A stretch of 64,000 nt of DNA, from contig CAZFLX010000004.1 in NCBI GenBank assembly GCA_964519885.1, positions 30,581 to 94,580 on the forward strand, given 5' to 3'. Below the pieces are notes generated by a model that worked only from the letters and a program-made list of their open reading frames with translations, did no database searches and was not told where the DNA came from. This document shows, in pieces, positions 42,363-50,365 of the stretch. Both the position numbers and the translations under genes were made by a program. Numbering within the stretch: the first letter of the stretch is position 1; each line of letters opens with the position of its first letter. This DNA is from GCA-002282575 sp964519885 (GTDB taxonomy: Bacteria > Pseudomonadota > Gammaproteobacteria > Thiomicrospirales > Thiomicrospiraceae).

Positions 42363-42884
42363 ATGTTAAGTCGTCGTCAATGGATTTTATCAGTTGCCAG
42401 CAGTCTGTTGTTTATGAGTAGCCTAGCACAAGCCGAGTTACCAGCAGACTTTCAAGCTAAAGCCGAAAAAGGGCTTCAACACCTTAAACAACTCGCTGGC
42501 GATGCTGCAATTATCGCTGCTGCTAAAGCTGGTACGCCTGCTGCTGGCATGACTAATGCCAAGTGGACAGATATTTCTGATCAAGATACAGCCTTTAAAT
42601 CTGTGGCTTCTGCTGCGGTGTCGGCTAAATTGACGCCCCCTGCTGGCATGGGGAAACTTTTTTTGCGCGATAAGGATGCCAACTTGGTTGCATTCAAGGG
42701 TGAAAAACCTTTCTTGTTTAATATTGCCAATCGCCCTAACTTTAAAAAATCCATTACTGGTGACGATTTCATTGGCGACAAGGTAGCACCTGATCCGAGT
42801 ACACAAAAACCGAGCGTACAAATTGCAGTGGCTGTAAAGGATGGTGCTACCGTAGTGGGCGTGTTACACGGTTCAGTCGAGTAA
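42363..42884 (+). CDS. Secreted single-domain Cache-like protein
   Basis: This 173-residue protein has a signal peptide cut near Ala-Gln-Ala (24). The mature part resembles a lone PDC/Cache-type sensory domain: 'Lys-Leu-Phe-Leu-Arg-Asp-Lys-Asp-Ala-Asn-Leu-Val', a central 'Phe-Ile-Gly-Asp' and a final strand pair 'Val-Gln-Ile-Ala-Val-Ala-Val-Lys-Asp-Gly-Ala-Thr-Val-Val-Gly-Val-Leu'. It has no membrane helix or signalling domain of its own. It lies downstream of the chemoreceptor, past a terminator, and may supply ligand binding to it or to another receptor. The fold call is by pattern only. Confidence 0.55.
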   Translation: MLSRRQWILSVASSLLFMSSLAQAELPADFQAKAEKGLQHLKQLAGDAAIIAAAKAGTPAAGMTNAKWTDISDQDTAFKSVASAAVSAKLTPPAGMGKLFLRDKDANLVAFKGEKPFLFNIANRPNFKKSITGDDFIGDKVAPDPSTQKPSVQIAVAVKDGATVVGVLHGSVE

Positions 42885-42924
42885 TTTTTACCAAAAGTGT
42901 GTTTTGTAAACAAACTTTGAACTG

Positions 42925-42947
42925 AGCGACCGAAAGGTCGCTTTTTT
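42925..42947 (+). terminator. Intrinsic terminator after the Cache-like gene
   Basis: AGCGACC (42925-42931) pairs with GGTCGCT (42936-42942) around a GAAA tetraloop, followed by a T-run. It touches the end of the convergent diguanylate cyclase gene. Confidence 0.85.
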
Positions 42948-43911
42948 ATGGATGGCTTGAAACGCTCAAGTTAGCTTTTATGTGGCGTTTGTGTTCGTAC
43001 ATGCGTTGATCGGCAATTTGAAAGGCATCGTCTAGCGTTGCATGGTGATCACGCATAGCCATACCAATCGCAACGGATAGCTTAGCACTATCCAATCGTT
43101 GTTTGAGGGTTTGGTAGAGTTGTTCGGAAGATTGCAGATCTCGATCAATGGCTAAAATGGCAAATTCATCTCCCCCCAATCTTGCCAGAATATCGCTGGG
43201 TGATAAGGCGGCAAGAATGGAGGCGACGGTTGATTGAATGAGTAAGTCACCCGCTAAATGCCCATCTTGATCATTCACTTTTTTTAAGTCATTGAGGTCT
43301 AAAACAAAAATGCTGGCTTCATTGCCAAACATACGACAATTGAGTTCTTCTGCTTCAACAAAAGCGCGCCAGGCACGACGATTGTAAACGCCAGTTAGAG
43401 AGTCGGTGAATGCTTCGTTGGTAAGGCGTTGGTTTTCACGCTGGCTTTCGATGTATTGCCATTCTAATTGAAGCAAATGAGATAACAGCTTACTGAGTAG
43501 TTGAAGCTGAGGTTCATGTTGTTTTAGCGATTCGGGTTGCTGCTGGGGATCGATACCACATAGGGTACCAAACAGATCACCGTTAGCAAAATAAATGGGG
43601 TAGCCAACATAGGCATTAATGGTGAGTTTTTCGGCAATGGGCGTGTTGGCGTAGCTTAATACTTGCATGGCGCAAGGAGCAATGTTGGGACCCAAGCCTT
43701 GTACCATTTGAGAACAAAAAGAGTCCGACCATTTTAAAACGTCACCTTCCGCAACCTGATATCCATCATCTTCTGCTTGAAGCACGATCCAGTCGTTGCC
43801 ATTGACGCGCGTAATCATCCATAGATCGAAACCTAAATGCGCTTTAAGATAAGCTAAAACTTCTTTACCAGCTTGCGAAAACTGGGTGAGCAGATTGAGG
43901 TTAATGGACAT
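42946..43911 (-). CDS. GAF-like/GGDEF diguanylate cyclase
   Basis: This 321-residue cytoplasmic protein has an N-terminal GAF-like sensor region (about 1-145) with Cys66, Cys80 and Cys118, a short coiled-coil, and a GGDEF domain with an intact active site GGDEF at 246-250. The upstream RxxD inhibition site is absent (Ser-Pro-Ser-Asp at that place), so product feedback is probably lost. It should make cyclic di-GMP. It overlaps the EAL gene by 11 bp, so opposing enzymes are co-expressed. Confidence 0.88.
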   Translation of the reverse strand: MSINLNLLTQFSQAGKEVLAYLKAHLGFDLWMITRVNGNDWIVLQAEDDGYQVAEGDVLKWSDSFCSQMVQGLGPNIAPCAMQVLSYANTPIAEKLTINAYVGYPIYFANGDLFGTLCGIDPQQQPESLKQHEPQLQLLSKLLSHLLQLEWQYIESQRENQRLTNEAFTDSLTGVYNRRAWRAFVEAEELNCRMFGNEASIFVLDLNDLKKVNDQDGHLAGDLLIQSTVASILAALSPSDILARLGGDEFAILAIDRDLQSSEQLYQTLKQRLDSAKLSVAIGMAMRDHHATLDDAFQIADQRMYEHKRHIKANLSVSSHP

Positions 43912-44971
43912 TCGCTTGGCTCAGTTGCTGTATGGGTTCACTGGCAGGACGACCAAAGTAATAGCCTTGTACTAAATCGATGCCCGCTTGTTTAATGTAC
44001 TGCCATTCTTGTTCTGTTTCAACCCCTTCTGCAAGGGTGGTAATACCGGTTTGTTTTGCCATAGCCAAAATGCCACCGACAATGGCTTGCTTAATCGGTT
44101 CTTGATCAATATTCATAATCAATTCACGATCAATTTTGACGATATTGGGTGACAAACTGGCGAGTAAGTTAAGTGAAGAGTAGCCACTACCCATATCATC
44201 CAAAGCCGTTCTAAAGCCTTTGGCACGATAATAGTCGAGAATATTGCGTAGGTGATCAACATCATCAATACGCTCTGTTTCAACCACCTCAAAAATAAGA
44301 TTATGTGGGTCGAAGCCATAGCGTTCAGCTAAGGCCATGGTCGTGCTTAAGCAGTTTTCGGGGTTGTAAATGGCGCTGGGCAAGAAGTTGATAAACAAAC
44401 GACCAAAATAATTCAGTTTAGCCGCGGTATGCATAATGGTTTCACGGCATAGGCGATCTAAGTTAAACAGTAACTCTGCGTCTTTGGCTTGACCAAATAG
44501 TAGATTGGGGGGAATGATTTTTCCCTCAGGACTAACACCACGAATTAAAGCTTCATGAGCATAAATTGAAAGGTCTGAAGCTAATAGAATAGGTTGAAAA
44601 TGTACCACTAGGCTTTTATTTGTTAGCACCCCTAACAATTCTTGCGCATTAAATTGTGAGCACCAAGTTGCAAGCGGGCGCATTTTAGTTAATTCGTTGG
44701 GGTTTAGAGTCGTGGCATCGGCAGCGGTAATGAGCAGTTGAATGTTCATGTTGTCTGATGGGCTTAATCCGCAATCTTGACAAAGGCTTTGAATCAGTTT
44801 TTCGACATTGTCTGAATCGATCCTCAGTAGTTGACCGTTGCTTTCACAGGCATAACCCAGTGCTTGCAATTGCTTACTCACTTTGCGTAATAGAAACAGA
44901 TCAAAAAAAGTGAGGAATACCTTTCCCCCTTCCATGCATAAATTCGGTAGTGTTTGACAGCGACAAGACAT
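43901..44971 (-). CDS. EAL-domain cyclic di-GMP phosphodiesterase
   Basis: This 356-residue protein has an EAL domain (about 110-345) with EALIRG, 'Phe-Glu-Val-Val-Glu-Thr-Glu', 'Ala-Leu-Asp-Asp-Met-Gly-Ser-Gly-Tyr' and 'Lys-Ile-Asp-Arg-Glu-Leu', so the metal-binding residues look complete and hydrolysis is likely. The N-terminal 100 residues start with Cys3, Cys5 and Cys12, a possible metal or redox site, and show no known sensor domain to me. AAGGAA precedes the ATG. It is transcribed with the downstream GGDEF gene. Confidence 0.88.
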   Translation of the reverse strand: MSCRCQTLPNLCMEGGKVFLTFFDLFLLRKVSKQLQALGYACESNGQLLRIDSDNVEKLIQSLCQDCGLSPSDNMNIQLLITAADATTLNPNELTKMRPLATWCSQFNAQELLGVLTNKSLVVHFQPILLASDLSIYAHEALIRGVSPEGKIIPPNLLFGQAKDAELLFNLDRLCRETIMHTAAKLNYFGRLFINFLPSAIYNPENCLSTTMALAERYGFDPHNLIFEVVETERIDDVDHLRNILDYYRAKGFRTALDDMGSGYSSLNLLASLSPNIVKIDRELIMNIDQEPIKQAIVGGILAMAKQTGITTLAEGVETEQEWQYIKQAGIDLVQGYYFGRPASEPIQQLSQANVH

Positions 44972-45062
44972 CTTCTATTCCTTATTCAATGAGGTTAGCT
45001 GTTCACTTTAAGGTTTGGCGTTTGATTTTTCAATATTATTTTATCATTTAGTGTTAATTGTT

Positions 45063-45509
45063 CTAACATTTTGTGCTATTGGATTTGAGTGCCGAAAACT
45101 GTTTCATGAGCCAACGCGTTGGCGCACCAATATAGGGTAGCTTGCTAAACAATTCTTCACCCGTATCCCAATAATCACGATGCAATACCACCAAGCCCTG
45201 TTCATTAAAGACAAGGTGACTAGTACCTTTAATACTGATGTTCTGATTGCGCACATTCAGCATCATGGTCCAAATGATCATGGCACTGTCATCGTTAATA
45301 AAGCGATGTTGTATGAGAAATTTAGCTTCGGGTGCAACCTGGAACATGTGGGAAAAAATGGTTTTGATATCGTTTAGAGATTGTACTTCGTGAAAAGGGT
45401 CTTTGAAATGTGCTTGATGAGCATAAAACTCACCGAATCGGTCAATATCATTTTGACTTAATTGCTCAAAAAACTGACAGAAATGATCTAACACTTGAAT
45501 TGTTGTCAT
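45063..45509 (-). CDS. NTF2-like (SnoaL-type) protein
   Basis: This 148-residue protein has the cone-shaped NTF2-like pattern: an N-terminal helix pair 'Phe-Gly-Glu-Phe-Tyr-Ala', the 'Asp-Pro-Phe-His-Glu-Val' loop and C-terminal strands with 'Leu-Val-Phe-Asn-Glu-Gln-Gly-Leu' and 'His-Arg-Asp-Tyr-Trp-Asp'. Such proteins recur in the lipid modification clusters described for the upstream genes. It is the last gene of the six-gene operon, 2 bp after the SDR gene. The role is unknown. Confidence 0.8.
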   Translation of the reverse strand: MTTIQVLDHFCQFFEQLSQNDIDRFGEFYAHQAHFKDPFHEVQSLNDIKTIFSHMFQVAPEAKFLIQHRFINDDSAMIIWTMMLNVRNQNISIKGTSHLVFNEQGLVVLHRDYWDTGEELFSKLPYIGAPTRWLMKQFSALKSNSTKC

Positions 45510-45511
45510 CT

Positions 45512-46288
45512 TTACTCCTGCCTGGCTAAACGATTAAGAATAATTTGACGTAACCGCCAGGGTAAGGCGTTGATGACTCTGAGGGTTAGCGTAAATCCAC
45601 GCGGGAAGGCAATATCGAAATCACCTTTCGCTAATCCTGCCAGCAAAGCATGACTGGCCTCTTCTGAAGTGATTAAGCTTGGCATTGCAAAGCTATTTTG
45701 TGCTGTCAAACGGGTTTTGACAAAACCTGGGCTGACTAAACTAACGGCAATGCCGAGAGGTAAGCATTCGGTGTAAAAACTTTGCGCAAAGTAACGTAAA
45801 CCCGCTTTACTGGCACCATAAACACTGGCATTGGGCATGGCTAAATAAGCGGCGGAACTGCCTACCAATACGAGGTGTCCCTGTCCTTGCGCCAACAATT
45901 TGGGCAAGAGTTGATGACATAGGTCAATCACGCCTGTTAAATTGGTGCTAATGGTCTGGTGAATCGCTTGGTGACTATGATTCAGTAATGAACCCGCTTG
46001 ATAAGTGCCAGCAAAGACCATCACCACATCAATGGGGGAAGTGAGTTGATTGATGGCGTGGCTGATGCTCTGGCTATCGCTAATGTCTAGGCTGAGAAGC
46101 TGACAGCGGTTAAGGTCATGGTGGGTTTTCAGACTGTTCAGGTTACGAGCGCTCAGCGTCAACTTTGCGCCTTGTTGCTGTAACTGCTCTGCCACGGCTA
46201 GACCAATACCTGCACTGGCACCAATTAACCAAACCTGTTTACCCTTCCAGTCGGTGATGGGCGGGTTAGCGGGTGTTAAGCCGAACAT
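45512..46288 (-). CDS. Short-chain dehydrogenase/reductase
   Basis: This 258-residue SDR has the Rossmann glycine motif 'Gly-Ala-Ser-Ala-Gly-Ile-Gly' near 23-29, the 'Asp-Ile-Ser-Asp' contact, catalytic Ser-Ser and Tyr-Gly-Ala-Ser-Lys (YxxxK) near 158-162. It probably acts on a fatty acyl or modified lipid intermediate, judged from the neighbours. It lies 6 bp downstream of the CFA-synthase-like gene. Confidence 0.87.
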   Translation of the reverse strand: MFGLTPANPPITDWKGKQVWLIGASAGIGLAVAEQLQQQGAKLTLSARNLNSLKTHHDLNRCQLLSLDISDSQSISHAINQLTSPIDVVMVFAGTYQAGSLLNHSHQAIHQTISTNLTGVIDLCHQLLPKLLAQGQGHLVLVGSSAAYLAMPNASVYGASKAGLRYFAQSFYTECLPLGIAVSLVSPGFVKTRLTAQNSFAMPSLITSEEASHALLAGLAKGDFDIAFPRGFTLTLRVINALPWRLRQIILNRLARQE

Positions 46289-46294
46289 GGTAGC

Positions 46295-47515
46295 TTAGTG
46301 CTTTACAAAGGTGAGTTGATGCACATCAATGCTACCTGCTTTGAATCCAGCTTCACAGTAAGCCAAATAGTAATGCCAACGACGATAGAATTGATCGTCT
46401 ATACCCAGTTCATGAATGGCAGGGCGTTGACGCTCGAAACTCTGTTGCCAACGACGTAGCGTCAGCGCATAGTCTTGACCAAAGTCGAGTCGATCCACTA
46501 GGGTTAAGCCTGCTTGTTCGGCTAATTCCAACAGTTTTTCGGGTGTGGGTAACATGCCACCAGGGAAAATATAGCGTTGGATAAAGTCAGGGTGTTTGCG
46601 GTAGTTTTCAAACAAACTGGGATGAATGCTGATCGATTGCATGGCAAAACGTCCGCCGTGTTTGAGCAGGCTGGCGACTTTTTCAAAGTAAACTGACCAC
46701 CATTTTTCACCCACCGCTTCAAACATTTCAACCGACACAATGGCATCATATTGACCATGATGGTGACGATAGTCTTGCAATAACACCGCTGCGTGTTCAC
46801 TTTCAATAGAGGATTCTAGTCGTTGTTGGACCAGTCGTTGTTGTTCACTCGATAGGGTGAGCGCTGTGACCTTGACCTGTTTATCGAGGGCTTGTTGCAT
46901 CAGTTCGCCCCAACCACAGCCGATTTCGAGCAGGCTTTGATTGGGTTGAAGTGCCAACTGGTCGAGCAGACGGCTGACTTTGCGTTTTTGCGCCACCACC
47001 AACGGTTCGTCGGGATGAGAAAATAGCGCAGCGGAATAGCTGAGGGTTTCGTCTAGCCAGAGTTTGTAAAAATCATTGCCTAAATCGTAATGAGCGGCAA
47101 TATTTTTACGACTGCCCCCTTCGGCAGTGTTGTCACGTTTTTGATGATACCATTGCAACCAGCGACGATAAAAGGCGGTCGCTTTGCCCACTTCTTGATG
47201 CCAAGCGTATTCATTTAAGCGCGCGAGTAATAAGAATTGCGCCATGTCGGGGGTATCAATCCAGCCGTTTTCGTAGGCTTGAGCAAAACCTATGTCGCCC
47301 TTCATCAGCATGCGCGCTAGGGTGGCCCAAGGGCGGTAAAGCGTCAGTTCGCATTGCTGCGCACCTTCACCGAGGGTAATGGATTCTTTACCGTAATGAA
47401 GAGTAAGTCGGCCATCTTGCCAACCGCGTAACAGTCGCGCATAGCTACGCAACGCAAGACTGCGGGGGTTAACGAGGTCTTGGCTCTGGCTTAGTTCGTT
47501 GAAGGTGGTAGGCAT
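46295..47515 (-). CDS. Cyclopropane-fatty-acyl-phospholipid synthase-like methyltransferase
   Basis: This 406-residue SAM-dependent enzyme should methylate or cyclopropanate unsaturated phospholipid acyl chains at the inner membrane. It has 'Tyr-Asp-Leu-Gly-Asn-Asp-Phe-Tyr-Lys-Leu-Trp-Leu-Asp' near 143, 'Leu-Glu-Ile-Gly-Cys-Gly-Trp-Gly-Glu' near 196 and the 'Gln-Arg-Tyr-Ile-Phe-Pro-Gly-Gly-Met-Leu-Pro' loop. The start overlaps the DUF1365 stop by 25 bp and has AGGATG upstream. The FAD, DUF1365 and SDR partners suggest a product beyond plain cyclopropane lipids, as in furan fatty acid clusters. Confidence 0.9.
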   Translation of the reverse strand: MPTTFNELSQSQDLVNPRSLALRSYARLLRGWQDGRLTLHYGKESITLGEGAQQCELTLYRPWATLARMLMKGDIGFAQAYENGWIDTPDMAQFLLLARLNEYAWHQEVGKATAFYRRWLQWYHQKRDNTAEGGSRKNIAAHYDLGNDFYKLWLDETLSYSAALFSHPDEPLVVAQKRKVSRLLDQLALQPNQSLLEIGCGWGELMQQALDKQVKVTALTLSSEQQRLVQQRLESSIESEHAAVLLQDYRHHHGQYDAIVSVEMFEAVGEKWWSVYFEKVASLLKHGGRFAMQSISIHPSLFENYRKHPDFIQRYIFPGGMLPTPEKLLELAEQAGLTLVDRLDFGQDYALTLRRWQQSFERQRPAIHELGIDDQFYRRWHYYLAYCEAGFKAGSIDVHQLTFVKH

Positions 47516-48291
47516 AATGTCATCCTGCTATCGCTATGTTGAATCGAAATTAGGTGAGAAGGGGTTTTGAAAAAAGTCGCTTGGCGACGCCATAATTTGA
47601 AGGCGTGCCAATGAATACCCAATAAAATCCCCAAACTGGTTAATCCTTTTTGCCATAAGCATTGTGTGAGACTTGAGCTCGAACAGCGCTGTCCAGTCTG
47701 AACCGCCGTCAAGACACGTTCATTAACTGAATTGTTTTCTTCAATAATCACGCGGTAATCATCCAAAGGCGGTTTGACCTTGAACACATAATGTAAGGGA
47801 ATAGGAAGAAAAGGCGAAACGTGAAAGGCTTTGTCAGCGGTGAAGGGTTGTGCTAAGTTGATTGGCTCGCCATTGATATGATGCACATAATGATGCCATT
47901 GACCAAAGGTGTTAGACACTTCTGCGATTGCGGCAATCACTTCATCTCTCTCGTTATAAACATACCACATAGCAAGCGGATTGAAACCAATGCCTAAAAA
48001 GCGTGGTACTGCCACCAATTCTGCTCGATGAAAGGGTTGATGAAAGTCGTATTTCTCTAGACAATCGGTGAGCCAATCGCGCCAAGGTGTGCCTTTTCGA
48101 TCAGCGAAATCGCGTTGATGCAGACTAAAAATACCCCAGCGATTGACCTTAATACCGGCCTGCTGACACTGAGCTTGCCAGTTGTCCACATCGACAGCCA
48201 CCACCGCATAGGGGTAACTGAAGCGGTAGGCTTTATCATCGTGGCGTTGGTGCATTAACTCACCAACGTAAACACGCAGGTCGTTTATCAT
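47491..48291 (-). CDS. DUF1365 family protein
   Basis: This 266-residue protein shows the DUF1365 pattern: 'Tyr-Val-Gly-Glu-Leu-Met-His-Gln-Arg', 'Phe-Gly-Gln-Trp-His-His-Tyr-Val' in the middle and 'Lys-Ala-Phe-His-Val-Ser-Pro-Phe' late. ATG 48291 is chosen because it forms an ATGA overlap with the FAD gene stop; a frame start at 48303 lies deeper in that gene. DUF1365 proteins are regularly next to FAD-dependent oxidoreductase and CFA-synthase genes. No catalytic function can be assigned. Confidence 0.88.
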   Translation of the reverse strand: MINDLRVYVGELMHQRHDDKAYRFSYPYAVVAVDVDNWQAQCQQAGIKVNRWGIFSLHQRDFADRKGTPWRDWLTDCLEKYDFHQPFHRAELVAVPRFLGIGFNPLAMWYVYNERDEVIAAIAEVSNTFGQWHHYVHHINGEPINLAQPFTADKAFHVSPFLPIPLHYVFKVKPPLDDYRVIIEENNSVNERVLTAVQTGQRCSSSSLTQCLWQKGLTSLGILLGIHWHAFKLWRRQATFFKTPSHLISIQHSDSRMTLCLPPSTN

Positions 48292-49574
48292 TGTGCAACC
48301 CAAGGCGGAATAATGCCCCAGGCCTGCGCCACAGCAACCGCACTGGCAAAGCCATCTTCATGGAAGCCATGTCCAAAATAACTGCCAGCAAACCAAGTGC
48401 GTTGTTGACCTTGTAAGCGGTGTAATTGCAGCTGCGCTTGACGCGTTTCGGGAGTGAATACAGGATGGTCAAACAGATGATATTGCCAAGTCAATGCTGG
48501 GTCTGGGCGCTCATTCGGGTTTAAGGTGACAATCAGCGGCTGAGCGCTGTCGATGTGTTGCAAGCAATTCATCCAGTAGCTGACTTGTACGGGCTGTTTG
48601 GCATCGCTCTCGATAAAATTCCATGCCGACCAAACTTTGCGCTCACTGGGCATGTAAGTCAAGTCGCTGTGTAAATAGGCGTGATTGGCTTGGTAACGGA
48701 AAGGGCTAAGCAGTTCCACCTCATCGTTACTGGCATTATTACCCAGCAGCGCGAGCGCTTGATCGGCGTGGGTGGCTAATACCAACTGGTCGGCAACGAA
48801 TGTTTGTCCATCGTCAAATGTTACTTCTACTTGTGAGGCTTGTCGATGGATACGTTGAATAGATTTAGCCGACAGAATTTGAATGTTAGGGTGCTGATGC
48901 AGCTTCTGCAAATAATTGCGACTGCCGCCACTCACTGTTTCCCACTGTGGGCGATCTTCGAGTTGTAACAATCCATGATTTTTAAAGAAAGACAGCAGGC
49001 TGTAAGCCGGGTAATCGAGCATTTGTGCGGGCGGGCAAGACCAAATCGCGGCCGACATCGGTAATAAATAGGCATCGGCGAGGCGTTGATGGAAGTGATG
49101 GCGTGCTAACCAGTTGCCGAGGGTTTCTTGTTCATCAAACTCAGCTTGCTTCAGCCAGCCTAACGCCACTTTATTAAAACGTAAAATATCGAACATCAAT
49201 TGCCAGTGCGACCAACGCCAACGACTGGGATTGTGTGCCATAAAAGTAGCAAAGTCGGCACCGCCATATTGATGCTTGCCACCGTCTCGCGAAACGGCAA
49301 AAGACATGTCGGTGTTGTGTGTTTGAACACCCAAATAATCGAAAAGTCCTGACAGATGCGGATAATTAGGGCGATTGAAGACAATAAAGCCCATATCGAC
49401 AGCATGATCTTTGCCTGACATATTAACTTGCTCGGTGCAGGTGTGACCGCCAACACGTTGGTCCTTTTCAACCAAAATCACTTGATGTCCTGCTTGGGCT
49501 AGCAGCCATGCTGTGCCGCTGCCCGAAATTCCTGTGCCGACAACAATCACCTTTTGGGACTGAGTTAGGGTCAT
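48288..49574 (-). CDS. FAD-dependent amine-oxidase-like oxidoreductase
   Basis: This 428-residue flavoprotein has the N-terminal dinucleotide motif 'Val-Gly-Thr-Gly-Ile-Ser-Gly-Ser-Gly' near 11-19, the second Glu-binding strand and 'Gly-Gly-His-Thr' near 42-45, and 'Phe-Ala-Gly-Ser-Tyr-Phe-Gly-His-Gly-Phe-His-Glu-Asp-Gly' near 396-409 as the C-terminal FAD site. It belongs to the phytoene-desaturase/amine-oxidase superfamily members found with CFA synthase, where a desaturase role on modified fatty acids is proposed. Overlaps of 4 bp on both sides show tight coupling. Confidence 0.88.
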   Translation of the reverse strand: MTLTQSQKVIVVGTGISGSGTAWLLAQAGHQVILVEKDQRVGGHTCTEQVNMSGKDHAVDMGFIVFNRPNYPHLSGLFDYLGVQTHNTDMSFAVSRDGGKHQYGGADFATFMAHNPSRWRWSHWQLMFDILRFNKVALGWLKQAEFDEQETLGNWLARHHFHQRLADAYLLPMSAAIWSCPPAQMLDYPAYSLLSFFKNHGLLQLEDRPQWETVSGGSRNYLQKLHQHPNIQILSAKSIQRIHRQASQVEVTFDDGQTFVADQLVLATHADQALALLGNNASNDEVELLSPFRYQANHAYLHSDLTYMPSERKVWSAWNFIESDAKQPVQVSYWMNCLQHIDSAQPLIVTLNPNERPDPALTWQYHLFDHPVFTPETRQAQLQLHRLQGQQRTWFAGSYFGHGFHEDGFASAVAVAQAWGIIPPWVAQ

Positions 49575-50125
49575 AAAAAAGCCTCTATTGTATCAATGAT
49601 TTTTTGGTCGGTGGGTTCTGTCATGCTTGAAAAGGCTTTGACTGCTTTGCCATTTTTATCGACTAAAAATTTGTAAAAATTCCACTTAACCGATGTGTCG
49701 GTTTCGGCTTGTAACCACTTAAAAATGGGATGAGCGTCACTGCCACGCACATGAACTTTTTCGCTCATCGGGAAGGAGACGCCATAGTTCAGTTGGCAGA
49801 ATTGAGCAATATCCGCTTCCTTATCTTTCTCTTGAAAGAAGTCTGACGAAGGAAAGCCAATAATCACCAGCCCTTTGTCGGCATAGCGCTTGTAGAGTTT
49901 TTCTAATCCTTCGTATTGATAGGTAAATCCACAATGACTGGCCACATTAACGAATAAGCATACCTTACCTTGGGCTAATTCACACAAATTTAAGGCTTGG
50001 TTGCTATTCAGCAAGCGTAATGAGCTATCGCTCAATGGTCGAGCACACTGTCCAGCGTCAGCGACAGTGCCTGTGGCTAGTAAGGAAAATCCAAAAAGAC
50101 GACCGAATAGTTGGCGGCGTTGCAT
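49571..50125 (-). CDS. Exported glutathione-peroxidase-family protein
   Basis: This 184-residue thiol peroxidase should reduce lipid or hydrogen peroxides, probably with thioredoxin. An N-terminal Arg-Arg and hydrophobic segment ending near Ala-Asp-Ala suggests export. The peroxidatic Cys65 lies in 'Ala-Ser-His-Cys-Gly-Phe-Thr', and the catalytic Trp is in 'Lys-Trp-Asn-Phe'. The usual Asn-Gln-Phe is Ser-Asp-Phe, a Gln-to-Asp change also known in other proteobacterial members. It is the first gene of the six-gene operon, fitting protection of membrane lipids. Confidence 0.9.
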   Translation of the reverse strand: MQRRQLFGRLFGFSLLATGTVADAGQCARPLSDSSLRLLNSNQALNLCELAQGKVCLFVNVASHCGFTYQYEGLEKLYKRYADKGLVIIGFPSSDFFQEKDKEADIAQFCQLNYGVSFPMSEKVHVRGSDAHPIFKWLQAETDTSVKWNFYKFLVDKNGKAVKAFSSMTEPTDQKIIDTIEAFL

Positions 50126-50154
50126 GGGTTGGCTCCTGCTGAATATGCTTGGCT

Positions 50155-50190
50155 ATAATGTACAAGATGTTTGGCTTTTGTACAATACAA
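50155..50190 (-). promoter_or_regulatory. Likely MerR-type promoter of the lipid operon
   Basis: Reading the minus strand, a TTGTAC -35 box (50185-50180) and a CATTAT -10 box (50160-50155) are 19 bp apart, the long spacer typical of MerR-family promoters. Two identical TGTACA palindromes start at 50159 and 50179, exactly 20 bp apart. A nearby TTTGTA-CAA-TACAAA palindrome (50177-50191) overlaps the -35 box. No regulator gene is in the window. Confidence 0.5.
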
Positions 50191-50365
50191 ATAGGGTTAA
50201 AAGGTGAACAAAGCGACCAGGCTTGCCGATGTTGTGCATCGGTGTCACTGAAGAATACGAAATGGACAGTGGTTTTGGATGCACCGAAAAGCCAGTGTTT
50301 ATTGCTAGAGCCGGCTTCGTTATTCAGGTATGATGACACAAATAGCCTACTAGGATGGATATTAG

